In this document: in pieces, positions 47,101 to 60,012 of the stretch
Numbering within the stretch: the stretch's first letter is position 1
How the letters are laid out: each line of letters begins with the position of its first letter
DNA from: Panonychus citri
Lineage: Eukaryota > Arthropoda > Arachnida > Trombidiformes > Tetranychidae
DNA: 64,000 bases
Reading direction: 5' to 3'
NCBI RefSeq assembly: GCF_014898815.1
Contig: NW_026515445.1
Span: 1,550,001-1,614,000 of the forward strand
The notes under the pieces: generated by a model
Databases searched by the model: none
Seen by the model: only the letters and a program-made list of their open reading frames with translations
Told to the model about the DNA's origin: nothing
Made by a program: the position numbers and the translations under genes

Positions 47101-50100
47101 AGAAGTTAATATCATCTGAAAAAAGTTTCATCAAAAAGGAATTATGATCATGAAAAAAAGGATGAGAAGAAGATGAAGAGAAGAATAACAATAAAGGCAA
47201 TGAAAAAAGAGAGAAAGGAAATGGAAAGGATGAGGATGGAGAGAGAATCTAAAAAAGAGCCTGGGATAAGGTGAAGATTAGATTATTGGATTGATACTTT
47301 TAACCTTCGAACGGATCATTTTTGTTTTCATGATAAAACAAAACTTCATCTATTTTATCAATAACAATTCACTAATAATGTTGTTTATTATTTGGATTAG
47401 GACTCAATAGACTACTGGTAATAGATTTTGATTCACTTGAAAAGAAACAATTTAATTTCCTTCATCAAACCATTGCAATGATTATAGTAGAAAATTAATA
47501 GCTAATAGCTTCATGAATGCTACGAGGATGTGAACGAATGAAATTTTTAATAAATGTGAATAAATCTCACTCAATTCAGTGTGAATCTAATTTTCTGATT
47601 GGTGATAATGTTAATTTGTGCTTTCAATTACTTTAGCCTATTGATTAATTATTACAGAATAAAGTGAATCTGTTAAATTGTTATGAAAATGATGAATCAC
47701 TATCAGTCTACTATTAATAGAAAGATAATTGTTTCATCAGGTTTTCATTACTGAAAAGAGAAAAGTTTCATTAAAATGTGAGATAAAATTCTGAATGAAA
47801 TTGAATCTTATTGTTGAATAATAACCAAAAGGATGAAATTGAAAATATCAGGGAATGTGAAACTATAGCAACAGTAACAAAGATGCTGATATTTGGAAGC
47901 GAGATAAATATCGATTGATATTAAACAGTTGAAAGTTAGTTAATTGTGATTATATTTTTTCCATCTCATACAGAATCAGTTTACTCACCGAAATTTGTTG
48001 AATTATCCTTAATCCAGTTGATCAGAGCTTTTTTAACATAAAACATTTCCCATCCAATTGAATTGAGACTCATTCGTCTAGAATCCAATAGCAGTTTGTC
48101 ACCATTTATATTTGAACTTAATAATTGATATATTCCAACCTGAACGAAAAGGATAATCAACACCAATTAATAAATCATCAGCTAAAATATTAATAAGAAC
48201 AATTTTTCATTCTCATTCCTATTTTATTAATTGCCTCCGGGAATTTCATGTCAATATTTTAAAAAATCGAACTGAATTGGTCTGATTAATGTTCCGAGTC
48301 CATTGTCAACTCTAACTCGCTTTTCTATTTTTCATTAAATTGTAAATCTGATTGATTAGTATAATTATTCAAATAATCAACTGACATTTCATCACATTTG
48401 AAGGCATATAGATTGTAATTAGTTTCCCTAATAATAAGTACATGTATTTAATTGAGCCAGAAATGAAATTGGTGGTGAATTGAAAATGTGAGTAAATGAT
48501 TACAATGAATTTTGTGTCAAGACAATTAATGAATGAAGAGTAAAAAATGTTATATTAAATTCCGGAGGGCGTTTAACTATCAAGTTAACGAGTTAATTAT
48601 AATTTGGTTGTGAAGATAATAAAAGGTTTTGTAAATCATTGATTCGTATTTCATGATGAACACAATATAATGAGGATTATAATGAAAGGTTGAAAGATAC
48701 AAATGATTGTGAGGTTGATTTACTTTAACAAAGACAATATTTCATTGTCATTATTGGTTCAGCAATTTGATTATCATCATCAGATTAATGTTCCAGTGGT
48801 TCATTGATTGCTTATCATTATCATTAGAGAACCAACTTGATTCAGATAATAAAAGGCAATTTCTTTTCACAAGGTAAATCGATTACCTTTTTTATTTCAC
48901 TAATCTCTTCCTTCATTCCAGTTAATTAAATCAAATATAACAATCAACATTCCATTGATGATTGTTGGGTGGATTGAAAATGTCTTTAACAAACTAATTC
49001 AACTAATTTACTGAGTTTTCACTGATTAGGATAATCAATCTGTAAAAGCTATTGGATTAATCTCCATTTTATTAGTGCACCTAAAGATTGGTCCTGATTG
49101 AGTCATTTTTGTGGATATTGAGATGTAACAATGAATAAATATTGATACAATTTGATTATCAACTAAATCAGATCAACACAAATCGATGTAATCATGAACT
49201 TCTGATGAAACGCCTTCCATCATTTCAACGATATTCCTCATATTATGAGTTTTTCTCATCAAATTCATTCTTCATCTTTTTTTCTGATGATCCATTTTTT
49301 GTGAAGTTTTGAGATTTCAGATCTAAGCCTTTTTGGTGAAAACAAGTTAATGTGATTGGGAACTTCCCATGAGAGACTATAACATGTATTCACTGAACAA
49401 ACGTTGAACAAAATTCAGTAATCACATTGCATGATTGAAAAGATGGGTGGAGATGATGAAAGGAAGGAGAACCTCATCAAGTCCAAGAGAAGCAAAAAAT
49501 GAAATCACTTCGAAAGATGCTGATCGATTTTCATCTTGATTAACTTAAATATACAGAGAAAATCACCAAATAATAGCAACAAACATTATCGATGCTCGAG
49601 AAAATTTGATAAACCTAACTTCTTAATTAGACTTCTCAGTTCGAGTTGAAAGACGAGAGAATCGTAATGTCTTAACTAATATGATTTTGAATATAAACAT
49701 TGGAATTGTGCATTGAACTCTGTTTCTTAATGTCACCAGGGTGGAAAAGAAAAAATTGAAAATTGTAATTGATATTTTACTTTAGTATTTCAAGTTTATC
49801 TGTTTTACTCAGTTGGGAGTTTTTCCTCATCTTTTCTCATTCCAAGTGAACTATTTTATTATCCTATGAAATTGAATTACTGTTGAAAGATATTAGATTT
49901 CTGGTCAACAATAAGGTTAAGATGAGAATGAAGAAGATTAGAAAGATGAGGATAAAATTGGTTTGGGAATTTCTATTTTATTCTTTTCTATATTTTCTAC
50001 CTTAGATGAAAGTATTTTTAATACTCCGAATTCTCAGAGTTTGAATTACAGGGAAACCCGAAACTGCAGAAAAAGGAGATCCTTGTAACAGAAATCATCA

Positions 50101-53100
50101 TCTCCGTCAGATTGATGATAAATCCCTCACCCTCGTCGTTTTCAGAATCATTATCATCTCTCATGTCACAGAATAATCTGTTTCCTTTTACCCTGGGTGA
50201 AAATGTCAGGGTTTTATTTTTTAGTCATTGATCCAAAATGATTTATTTGTGACCATTTCCAAGTAAAAGGAGCAACAAAGATAAACGAAAATGCTAAAAG
50301 GGCCAAAAGGTATTAGTATCTATTTCCTGGCGATGCTTCACTTGAACAGGAAACTTAAATCTCTCAATTGGATTCCTGGATTTTACTCCAATTGCTTTCG
50401 ATTTATCAACAATCTTTCAACATTTTCACTTACATGTTACGAGAAGAGTTTAAAAGAATCAAAAGAATAATAATTGTGAACATGGCATCTTCATCTTTTT
50501 ATCATCTTCCCTCATCATCTTTCAATTCCATCTTCATCTTTGTTACCCCAATGAACAAACATCTATTCATCCATAAAACTCTTATCTCTTATTTCTCATG
50601 TTATTTCAATTGTTGTTACATTTTCTATTCTTAACATTCTTCTTTTCGAATATTTTTGTTTTCTTTTTTTCTAAAATCCAATAACCTCTTCTCTGGGAAT
50701 TTTTCTCCTTCTGTTGGCTAATAATCAAAAATCAACAAGAATCTGATTTTTTAATAGTTAAGATCAACAAATTACTCTTCGAGTAAACAATCGATACCTC
50801 ACAAAGAACTGAACAGATAAGAGGCGATGGGAACATGAGAAAAATGAACTTGACAGTTTCTCATTTATTCTTCATGATAATAATGCTTTTGACAGATTTT
50901 CTTCTTCGATTCTGATTCAAAATTCTTCTCACAATATCCCCTGTAAATATCACATTCAGTTTGATGTTCCGTTGAAAACTGATATTAATAAGAAATGAGA
51001 TTATCTTTTCACTATTTTAAATAATATTTGTTAAATCGTATTAATGATATTGGAAGTTTTGGATTAAGTATGATATTAATTCAAATCATCAATAGATTAA
51101 AAACATTTCTCAATCATATTAATTTCCAATTGCATAAAACTTAATTCACATTTCGAGCGAATCGAGATTATATTAATCGGGTTAACACAAAAATCAAAGG
51201 TCTTACTGAGAATCAATCTACGAGAAATCTTCAAGTTAAGGATGAATTTATCTGAACAAACTGAATGAATTTGATGTGATGATTGAAAAAGTGATTGGAT
51301 TAAAAAAATTCTCAAATTAATTTTTCACGAAAGGTTATCAATCTTCGTACTTCGAATTGAGTAAAAATAATTGAAACGAAAGAAAATATAACATGTTACA
51401 TGAGAGCAATCAGATTTTTCAGGAACAAACAGAACTTTTATCTTTATGACAAATGATGCTGGAGATGAAGATGAAGATTGTGCTATTATTATTATTATCA
51501 TTATCGTTGATTACTGAATCATACTCATTTCTATTGTTCAATCATTAATTGTATGAAAAAATCGGAAATAAACTAATTCTGTCAACAATAATTGACCTTT
51601 TTTTTGTTACCAGGTTCGTATTATTATTAAATATCGTTTTGAGATAATTAGATACTTCCTTGGAAATAATTCCCTCTGATTAACCATTGTGACCATCAGA
51701 GATACTGTAATGAGTTGCAATGAAAACATGTCGAGTGATAATTATCATGTTCATCTGATTAACGGATCACGAAAAGAACTTATGTTTTCCCATAGATTAG
51801 CATAAAATCATTACAATATTCATGAGAGAAAAGATTATCATCATTTAACCAGAATCACTATTGTTTCATGAATTGTGTTAGCTTTGGGTGTGAACTTCAA
51901 TCTTAATCAATGGAATTGATTAGATTAAGGAATAAAAATTTTCGATTGCACTTTTTTACTCTTACTCAGTAATCTAATCAGTTACTCAGAAAACATCGTC
52001 TTTTTTTTTGTTTAATGATTAAACAAGTTATATTAACACGTTCATCGTGATTAATTGTTGATTAATCTTCAAGTATTAACTGCTTTAATTGTCGAGACTT
52101 TGTTTAGCTCAATAACAAAGTCTAAATGAAGGCAAACAGATAATCAAAACCAACGCCTTTATCATTAATATTCAAGAGACAACAATAATATCATCATTTG
52201 ATTAACTTTCATTAATTCACTTCCATCAAAAGTTAGCAATCAGTCTCGTTGGGATCGGGATAATTGTCAAACATAACGAACTCAGGTCAATGAGTAATAA
52301 GAGAGGAAAAGTCCCTAAAAGTGGACCTTCGTTACTTTCGACTATTAATCAACAAGACAAATGATTTGGTTTTATTGTTATTAATAAATGAGATTAGCGA
52401 GTTTGTCGAAATGTTCTGATTTAATGGTTCAAAAATTAATCCTCTAACAGTTTTAATCTCTATTATCGATCATGTTATTTTAGTGAGAATGTTTTAATTA
52501 ATCAGTTGAACATCCCAGTCATTATCGTAACATGACTAGTTAATCAGTAGATGACTGAAATGGTTACAACAAAGAGATAAGTGAATTTACCTGTAATCGG
52601 ACAAGATTCAGGTAGGAGGATATTCAACAACATGATTGAAACAGTCGAGTAATTAATTTAATCGTAAATCAATAGACTAATGAAAAGAGAGTTATCAGAA
52701 AAGGTATGAAAATTTAATTCTATTAATGTTAATGATGATGAACATTTCGCTGTATTTTCATGATAACTTTCTGGTGATATTTTTAATCCTGATCAAGAAA
52801 AAAACCATTAGTATAACTTCAATTATTCATTTGAAATCGATATGAAACTTTTCTCTCTGAATCTCTCAAGTAAATTGAACTTTTACCTTGAGGCTTTTAA
52901 ATATGTTTACTTGGAAACTTTTCTAGTTCATTTTTTCATCTTTTTCATATTGTATTCAGAATTCTGTTTACTCTGATAATATTTTTCTTTGTGATTATTT
53001 GTAAATGTTTTTGTTTAGGTCAGTTCAATTTCCATCATTATTTTACCATTTTTCATGAGGCTGCATTTAAATTGTAAATGATATCGACTATTATTTTTCC

Positions 53101-55023
53101 TGAATATTCAGTATAACGAACGAAAGTTCATTGATGAATTTAGTTGAATTCTATTAGTTTTTTTCCATAGCATCGAAAATTTTAATAATAATGTTCATCA
53201 TTATGGTAATGTTACTTTTCCGATCTAATTCATTCAATAATATTTTTATTTTTCTCTTTCTCTTTGTATCTTAATGATCATTTGCAATTGAATTTTATAA
53301 TTTGAGAATTCAAATAAATATTTCAAAACATGAAATTTGATTACTGGATTCAATTAATAGTTTGAAGAATGAGAAAAGTTGAGTTTGTAAATATGATTGC
53401 AATTTATTAGCAAAAACTTACCTCAAGAAGTTGAGTTTTGAATTTTTTTGACACCAATTTGTTAGTTAGTTTGTGTCGAGGTTTCAATTTAAATAAATGA
53501 AATTCAGCTTCCAGAATTTGTTTACCAATCAACTTATCAGTTGTTACATTGAAATGAAAATGAAGATGATTTTGGTGAAGATCTGATGAGATAAAGAAAT
53601 GGAAAATGATATTTCATGAATGAATGAAATCGACTGAATTTGATTGATCTTGATATGATTCTGAAGAGTAAAAGATGAACAGAATTCAGCACTGAATTTT
53701 CTCAGAATCTTTTCTATGATTTGTTGATGAGATGTAATATCAAAACAAGTAAATTCATCTCTTATTATCATTCCAAATGATTCTCATTTGCTTTACTCTA
53801 CTTTGCTTCTAAATATTCAACTAGCGTTTCAAGATGAATTGCATGATAACTATCATGGAGAGAGCATTTGATGATAACGATAATGCTCAGCTGATTTCGG
53901 TTACAAATTTTTGTGTTCTCAACAAAATATATCAAATCATATTTTGGGTGAATACATTTTCATATGACAACAAATTATATCATTTGAATATTGAACTAAA
54001 CTCCAGAAATGAAAACTCTGGTTTCCATTTCAATGAATTGCAATTGCAATCATTTTCTTTATGCTCTTACTTTTATTATTACATTATAATTGTATTAGAA
54101 TCAAAGGAAATATTAATATTTGTGCTTAGTTATGCTCAATCTCTGATAAAATAATATTGATTCTTATTGTTGTTTATGATATTGGCCAAAATTATATTAC
54201 TATTTCTGTCAATTCTTAAATCATTTATACTTGAAATCTTACTATTAATAGTACAACACCATTAAGCAACATCTATTATCTAATCATATTCTTAATCACA
54301 TTTCATCCATGAATATAAATGATCATTTAATGTTATCATGAACAACAGTTATTAGGTTAAACTGGTAACTGTTGATCCATGAATACATGGGGTAATTTCA
54401 TGAATCTTTCGTTGTATTGGGATGACACCTTGTCAACTTTTCGTTTCTTTATTTACATAAATTAATCATTAGTGACCATCAATTGTAATTATATCTATTT
54501 TTTAGTTCAGAGTTTCATTGGGTTATAACCATTTTAATAACTAAATATTAATAGAAACTGAGAGTTCGTGTTCAAATTAAATGCGAAAATTATAACAGAT
54601 TTAATTACCTGAATGCTGGAAAGCCCAAACAGTTGATGCTTGATAAGGTTTTGATCGTCTTATTGATCCGGTCAACGGATCAGCTAAAGTTTTATATAAA
54701 TCAATCATGAATTGTGGTGCTGATAAATGGCGAGTGCGCCTTTCGACATGATCGCCGATTCCAATTATCTTGAGTAGTTTATTTGTATTATCGTGATTGG
54801 CACTGGTCCCATTAAGAGGCTTCAAATTATTGTTTTCGTTTTCAATTGAGGAAGTTGATTGTGTCTCATAGGTTGTTATTGGTGTTGATGGTTGCGAGTT
54901 TGTTGCTTGTTGATTGGGGAGATTAATGTAACATTGGTATAAATTTAACTGATTGATTAACAACAATGATAATAATGAACCATAAAAATGACAGGATATC
55001 AACTTATTAATAGATGATAACAT
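44157..55023 (-). CDS. TGF-beta superfamily ligand, BMP/Nodal-like, six-cysteine knot
   Basis: Five exons: 54609-55023, 53422-53582, 47989-48139, 45515-45679 and 44157-44689. Phases agree and give 474 residues. Start MLSSINKLISC is followed by a hydrophobic segment, a likely signal peptide. The propeptide is BMP-type: SAPQFMIDLYKTLADP, ILEAEFHLFKLKPR, LLDSRRMSLNSIGWEMFYVK and KRPILVVYTSEK. After an acidic, His/Gln-rich linker the knot has C357, C386, C390, C439, C471 and C473. The usual CC pair is S438-C439, so the cysteine that links the two chains is missing. FIIYPKSLGLYRCEGGC most resembles Nodal (YPK....YRCEG.C), but the propeptide is BMP-like, so I give no subfamily. No RXXR site lies between propeptide and knot; the only one (RRTR) is near the N-terminus. 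The product should be a secreted ligand. Confidence 0.88.
44690..45514 (-). other. TGF-beta gene intron 4
   Basis: About 0.8 kb, donor GTAAAC and acceptor CTTTTCTTTTAG. No other feature is seen. Confidence 0.7.
45680..47988 (-). other. TGF-beta gene intron 3
   Basis: About 2.3 kb, AT-rich, donor GTGAGT and acceptor CATCAG. Nothing coding is recognised. Confidence 0.7.
48140..53421 (-). other. TGF-beta gene intron 2 (5.3 kb)
   Basis: Long AT-rich intron between the AEFHLFK and VGIYQLL propeptide exons. The short frames at 50368-50634 and 51097-51315 have no domain and biased composition. Enhancers may lie here but none can be pointed to. Confidence 0.65.
53583..54608 (-). other. TGF-beta gene intron 1
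   Basis: About 1 kb. A 106-codon open frame on the opposite strand (53834-54154) lacks any recognisable domain and is not called. Confidence 0.65.
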
Positions 55024-55203
55024 TTTCCACTGAAAATGTATTGGGATTTTCACGCTATGAGATTGTTGATTGTTTCATTTATCCTTTTTGCTTCGGGCGA
55101 TTCTTAACCAGATCACATTCACATTATGATTACCAACTATTTCTTCTGATTATCTTAATCAATAATCTAGAACCATGATGATCAATAATCACAAATGATG
55201 AGA
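54910..55203 (-). repeat. Inverted duplication, arm 1 (native TGF-beta exon 1 and upstream)
   Basis: Covers the first ~38 codons of the ligand gene and about 180 bp upstream. Its reverse complement is found, nearly identical, at 56223-56513. Confidence 0.92.
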
Positions 55204-56222
55204 GTGTTGAAATTAAGGGATGCAAATGATTCTGATGTTGATGTCTAGTGACTGAGTTACTTTGTTCATGTTATCAGAATACAAGGTCTCATGTACCTTT
55301 TACTTGTCTCTCTTTCTACTTTTCGAGCTCTCTTTCGCTAATCATCATCTTCTCTGTCTGTTTTCACTCCTCCTCAGTTACTGTTGAAATAAAACCAATA
55401 ACAAACACTTTGATCCAAGAACAACATTGAGTTTGCCTCGACTATTTCTTTTCTTCTGTATTCGAAATTCGATCTCATTTTTTGTTTGTTTTTCCATCCA
55501 AATATATTAATTGACGTTCAATTTAAATCGAGTTAAAACTCAAAAGGCTAAATCTTCATTCGCATTGATAGTTAAGCGATAATCAAGTGTCGATCAATAG
55601 GATTAGTAACTTTTCACCTTAGACTTTGGTAGACACAAATGTAAATGATTTATTAATAGCAAATAAGTTGATTAGAAAAACTTTAATTTTATTTGTTGAT
55701 TGTGTGAACTTGAAAACATTTAACTCAGAATCGGTGAGCATCAATCAATGTACATCATTTGATTAACGAAAATTGAGAATTGCTGATTATTTATAGAAAT
55801 CGTTCATCTAATATCTGCTTGAAATTATGTTAAATCGTTTTTTGGATAGTAATTTGATCTTATTCATCTTATAGTTACATTATAATCTAAATAAATATTA
55901 TAATTTATCAATTTTAAATCAAATTCGACAGCAAGATTTGTAGTTTGACAGTTTTTCGAATATATATTAATGAAGTGTAAAAATTGACTTAATTAAAATT
56001 AGTCATGAGGTTTGATTAAACCTCAAGACAATTAAAAAAGTTTCCTTCTGGTTTATCAATGGCTTATGCATTTGCTCACATTACGAGGACTTTGATTTGA
56101 CTTTTCTATGTATCGAAATTTGATGATTAATTATTGTAACGAATTATAACTTAAAATAAAATTTTATGAGAGAATCAAAATAGTTAGAAAAGGAGATTAT
56201 TGCATCGAGTTGTTTCTAACAG
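55204..56222. other. Spacer between the inverted repeat arms
   Basis: About 1 kb of AT-rich DNA. The ends bordering each arm keep weaker inverted similarity, so the original duplication may have been a little longer. No gene is seen. Confidence 0.5.
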
Positions 56223-56513
56223 TCTCATCATTTGTGATTATTGATCATCGTGGTTCTAGATTATTGATTAAGATAATCAGAAGAAATAGTTGGTAATCAT
56301 AATGTGAATGTGATCTGGTTAAGAATCGCCCGAAGCAAAAAGGATAAATGAAACAATCAACAATCTCATAGTGTGAAAATCCCAATACATTTTCAGTGGA
56401 AAATGTTATCATCTATTAATAAGTTGATATCCGGTCATTTTTATGGTTCATTATTATCATTGTTGTTAATCAATCAGTTAAATTTATACCAATGTTACAT
56501 TAATCTCCCCAAC
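56223..56513 (+). repeat. Inverted duplication, arm 2
   Basis: Plus-strand copy of the TGF-beta promoter-proximal DNA, start codon and signal-peptide codons. It differs from arm 1 by only a few substitutions, so it is recent. The match stops at ttaatctccccaa, 13 bases short of the SEC24 stop codon. Confidence 0.92.
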
Positions 56514-56537
56514 CAATTAATCCAATTATCCTTTTAA
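56403..56537 (+). pseudogene. Truncated TGF-beta exon 1 copy (44-codon frame)
   Basis: Starts MLSSINKLISGHFYGSLLS and stays open through the signal-peptide region to LPNQ, then runs eight bases or so into unrelated sequence and stops at 56535-56537. It differs from the native start by Cys to Gly at residue 11. The end overlaps the SEC24 stop region in antisense. It lacks all propeptide and ligand exons. If transcribed from its copied promoter it could encode only a secreted or cleaved 44-residue peptide; more likely it is inert. Confidence 0.75.
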
Positions 56538-59371
56538 TTGCGACTGTAGATGTTGTAAAAATTCATAATAACTAAAAGATGATTCGTTTCTATCGTCGTA
56601 CATATACTGCAAGAACGAGTACCTTAAACGACTATCCTCTCTGTGGAAACAAACAAAAAAGACACAAATTAATTGTTGATTTAGAAAAATGATTAATATG
56701 AGTTACCTCAACAAAAAGAAATGAGGCATCAATGGTCGACTGGATATTAGATAATTTATAAAAGCATTAAGTCTCATCGAGGTTGCATTTTCGAATCTGG
56801 GAAGAGGGGAAATTGATGTTGGTGTTGCAGGGAGTTTCATTGAATCGATTTGTTGAGAATTCGTTTGATATCTTGTTGTTTTACTCATTTTTTGATCTCC
56901 ACCATCATAGTAATAATCTCCATCATCAGGTATTTTCGCCCATTGTGTAACACCAAATACATCAGATAGCCACTGGTGACTGACGGATTTACAGATGTAA
57001 AGATAAATACACTCGTAAGTGTCCAATAAATAGACTCCGTTTCTGTCAACGTTCGCGAATGATAGTTGAACTGGTTTAGGAAATTCGCCCGCAAATGAAT
57101 TAAACTCCATATGAACTGGATACAGATCTGGATAAATATATGTGGTTATGTGGCATAGAGGTAAAGATTTTAATCTTTCCATGGCATAAACTCTTTCATC
57201 GATTTTGGTTGATATACCAACTCTGAAGGCCGTCTAAGAGATAAAAGTCGAGGATTCTATTAGAGATGCGATACATTCAAGGGAAATAATATTTACGTGT
57301 TTAAGAAGAGCTGAAATGTAAAGAGGTAACAATCGTGTAGAATAAGAAGTTGTAAGGCCATAAGATGCTTCGTACGGAGCAACATTACGATATGTAGATA
57401 GAAGATCAAGAATTGCATTAATCATCGCTTCTCTGGCATCAGAAAGACTTGAACTCAAACTTCGATCAACAGCTGAGAAAAATAAAAAAGACAATCAAGA
57501 GATTAGTTGAACATTTATGATTATTAATAATCTGATATTGGATAAAACACCATTTCAATAGATGGCGCCAAGAAAACAGATTATAAGTTTTATAGCAATT
57601 TAGATGAAAAAAGACACGTCTAGTATTTAATTAGAATTGGAAACAATTGCAGGTGAAGCAATTGAAGATAATCTATCTTAGGTAATCAGTGACATTGGAA
57701 AGCTATTCTTTGATTAGCTTGAGTATGATTGATCGATAATTAAGTCAATTTTGAGCTAATTAAGGTCCAATTTTAATTTTGATTAATTATTTGCTTATGG
57801 TCAGTTGATTACTTACCCATTTTACAAAGCATGGCAGCGATTGCTTCTTGATCCGCAGAATTAATAACATCACTTAAATTTGCAACAATAGGTAAGTTGA
57901 GAGTATGAACTCGGATTCGTCTTTCACCCACTGGATTAGTGTAAAGAACAGCGGCTTGAAAACAAACCGAATTGAAGTCTTTAAAATCTTCATCTATCGA
58001 TATTTGCATGGCGTAACCATTATCTGGATTACAATTAGGCAATGAAATTAAATCAGTAGAACGAACAAAGAAATTGCCATGAAATGTATGGATACTCAAT
58101 CCTTTTGTACAACGTAATCTCATAACTGCTTCAAAACCAATATTCCTGCACAGATAATGAACCAAATCGGCTGAGAATCTGGCCAATACCCGACCAGGAT
58201 TCGTCGCCATATTAGCTCCACTTGCACCGTAGTAAAAAACTGAACCGCCGCTAACCTTAGCTACTTGACCAACTGTTGCAAGATCAGAGAAGGTCGCACT
58301 TAAATCAAACAAGTCAACAGCTACATGATGTTCAGAACAATCTAAAGCTAATTTCTTATAAAAATCGGTGGCAGGATTTAACAACGGAGTAAGTTGAGCT
58401 GTATTGCTATTGTTAGATGCCCGGTTATTTGGATCTTCGCGGTTGGTCAAGACAGACCCATCCGGTCCTAAATTGGGAAGAGTTGCTTGAATTACTGTTA
58501 TCCGGCCACCGATTGAGGAAATGACTTCATAAGCTGCAGTCAAGGCTGAGCCCATGGCTGAACCGGAATCAATCACAAGAGGATGAGAGACACCATCACT
58601 TGAAAAAAGTTCTTTCAATGTCTTATAAAGGAAATGTTCAATGACTGGACGTTTTGATTGAAGATTGACTAAAAGACTTTCTGGAGAAGGTATGAAAACA
58701 TCTAAAATCAAGAAATAACAAATTAGAATTGTCATGTAACCAAATCTCATCAATTCCAATGATTACCTTTAATATCCGGCATAATCATATGTTGAGGCTT
58801 TTTGTCCCCCAGGTTGAAGAAGTGAATTCGAGAATCAAAACCAATGAAACCAATCATGGTTCGTGAGTCTCCCGGAATTGAATTTATGCAAGATAAAAGG
58901 GCATCGGCCATGACAGGAAGATATCCAAGGTGGAATGCATGAGCTGAACAATCAAAAACAAACAAATAAGCAGCAGGTTGAGGTGGTCTAACCATGTATT
59001 CAACAGATGCGACAAATTCAACAGTAGCATGAGACAATTCAGGCTGGTCGAGGGGATAATTGATTAATTTATGAGTAACAGGATCAATTAAGAAATCATC
59101 CGGCACTAAAATTAAATAAAGAAATTCAATATTAACACTATTTCGTAGATGAATGGAAATTGACAAAAAGCTGACTCACAATCATTGACACGGTGACAGA
59201 CGTTACATTGCCATCTCCTTTGATCCAGCAAACGAACAAATGGATTCAAGTAGGTTCGACAATTTCTACAGCGAACAATCGTCCGATCTTGAATTATCGG
59301 GATATTCTAAAAAAGTAAAAGAAAATCTGTTATTAGAATTGATAACCAGTGAAAAGAGATGACCCGGCAAT

Positions 59372-59409
<38 letters not shown>

Positions 59410-59706
59410 CATTGAAATGTGGAGATTTTTCTTCCAACGTACCTCATAGTCACAAAAAGGGTGAATAAGAAGACCAAACGGTAGCCTCGATTTCTGCAAC
59501 AGGGATGCGGTTTCAGGTACTTTCTGAAGTGTTGATCTCATAACATTTCTATTACAATCACGAGTATCCTGTCCAGGGACAATGTCAACAGTTTTGGTTT
59601 TGATATTTCGATCAGCCAGTAGATTAACACCTTCCTGGCCCCAGAGAGAAGACCAATTGTTCTGGACCGACATGTTCCCGAATTGTTGAGCCATTTGTTG
59701 AACCAT
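56526..59706 (-). CDS. SEC24: COPII coat cargo-binding subunit SEC24
   Basis: Seven exons: 59443-59706, 59180-59306, 58767-59105, 57817-58701, 57297-57472, 56707-57233 and 56526-56640. Phases agree and give 810 residues. TASLLQKSRLPFGLLIHPF precedes a zinc finger at C101, C104, C122, C125 (VRCRNCRTYLNPFVRLLDQR, then WQCNVC). The trunk follows (PPQPAAYLFVFDCSAHAFHL, TMIGFIGFDSRIHFFNL), then the beta-sandwich (GFEAVMRLRCTKGLSIH), helical domain (LPLYISALLKH) and gelsolin-like end (YLLDTYECIYLYI, then PHFFLLREDSRLRYSF). SEC24 packs cargo into ER-derived COPII vesicles. The N-terminal extension is very short, with a stop in frame upstream of the ATG. The alpha-helical/gelsolin boundary holds a Ser/Thr/Pro-rich insert. 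The assignment to the A/B or C/D class is not made. Confidence 0.95.
59379..59406. repeat. (GA)n microsatellite in SEC24 intron 1
   Basis: GA run of about 14 units inside the first SEC24 intron. Confidence 0.95.
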
Positions 59707-60012
59707 TTTTGATCAGATTACAAAGTAAAAAACAAAACCAATCTAATCAATCAAATGTCTACATTACTACAACTCCTTAGAATTGAACAACTGTACAATT
59801 GATTTACGATATCGATTAAACCGATGGTTCGATAGTGACATCGATCAATCGAAACTCAATTGAACTTTTGGGTTTTCATGTGATGCGCAAGTGCGAAGTT
59901 CCTTCATTTTGAATTCTTTTTTCTGGTTTAATTGATCACAAGTGGACACACCTTGATTCGTTTACCTTTTACCTTTGTACTATTCTCTTGATTGATTAAC
60001 TGTTGATTGAAA
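59707..60012. promoter_or_regulatory. Shared head-to-head promoter, SEC24 / DBHS gene
   Basis: 306 bp between divergent start codons. It holds TATCGAT at about 59811-59817 and an ATCGAT a little further right, with further CGAT repeats (ccgatggttcgatag), again like the DRE motif of insect housekeeping promoters. No TATA box stands out. Confidence 0.6.

Noticed and set aside
53834..54154. 106-codon open frame in TGF-beta intron 1, plus strand
   Set aside because: No recognisable family, hydrophobic/Asn-rich AT-driven composition, lies inside an intron of a well supported gene.
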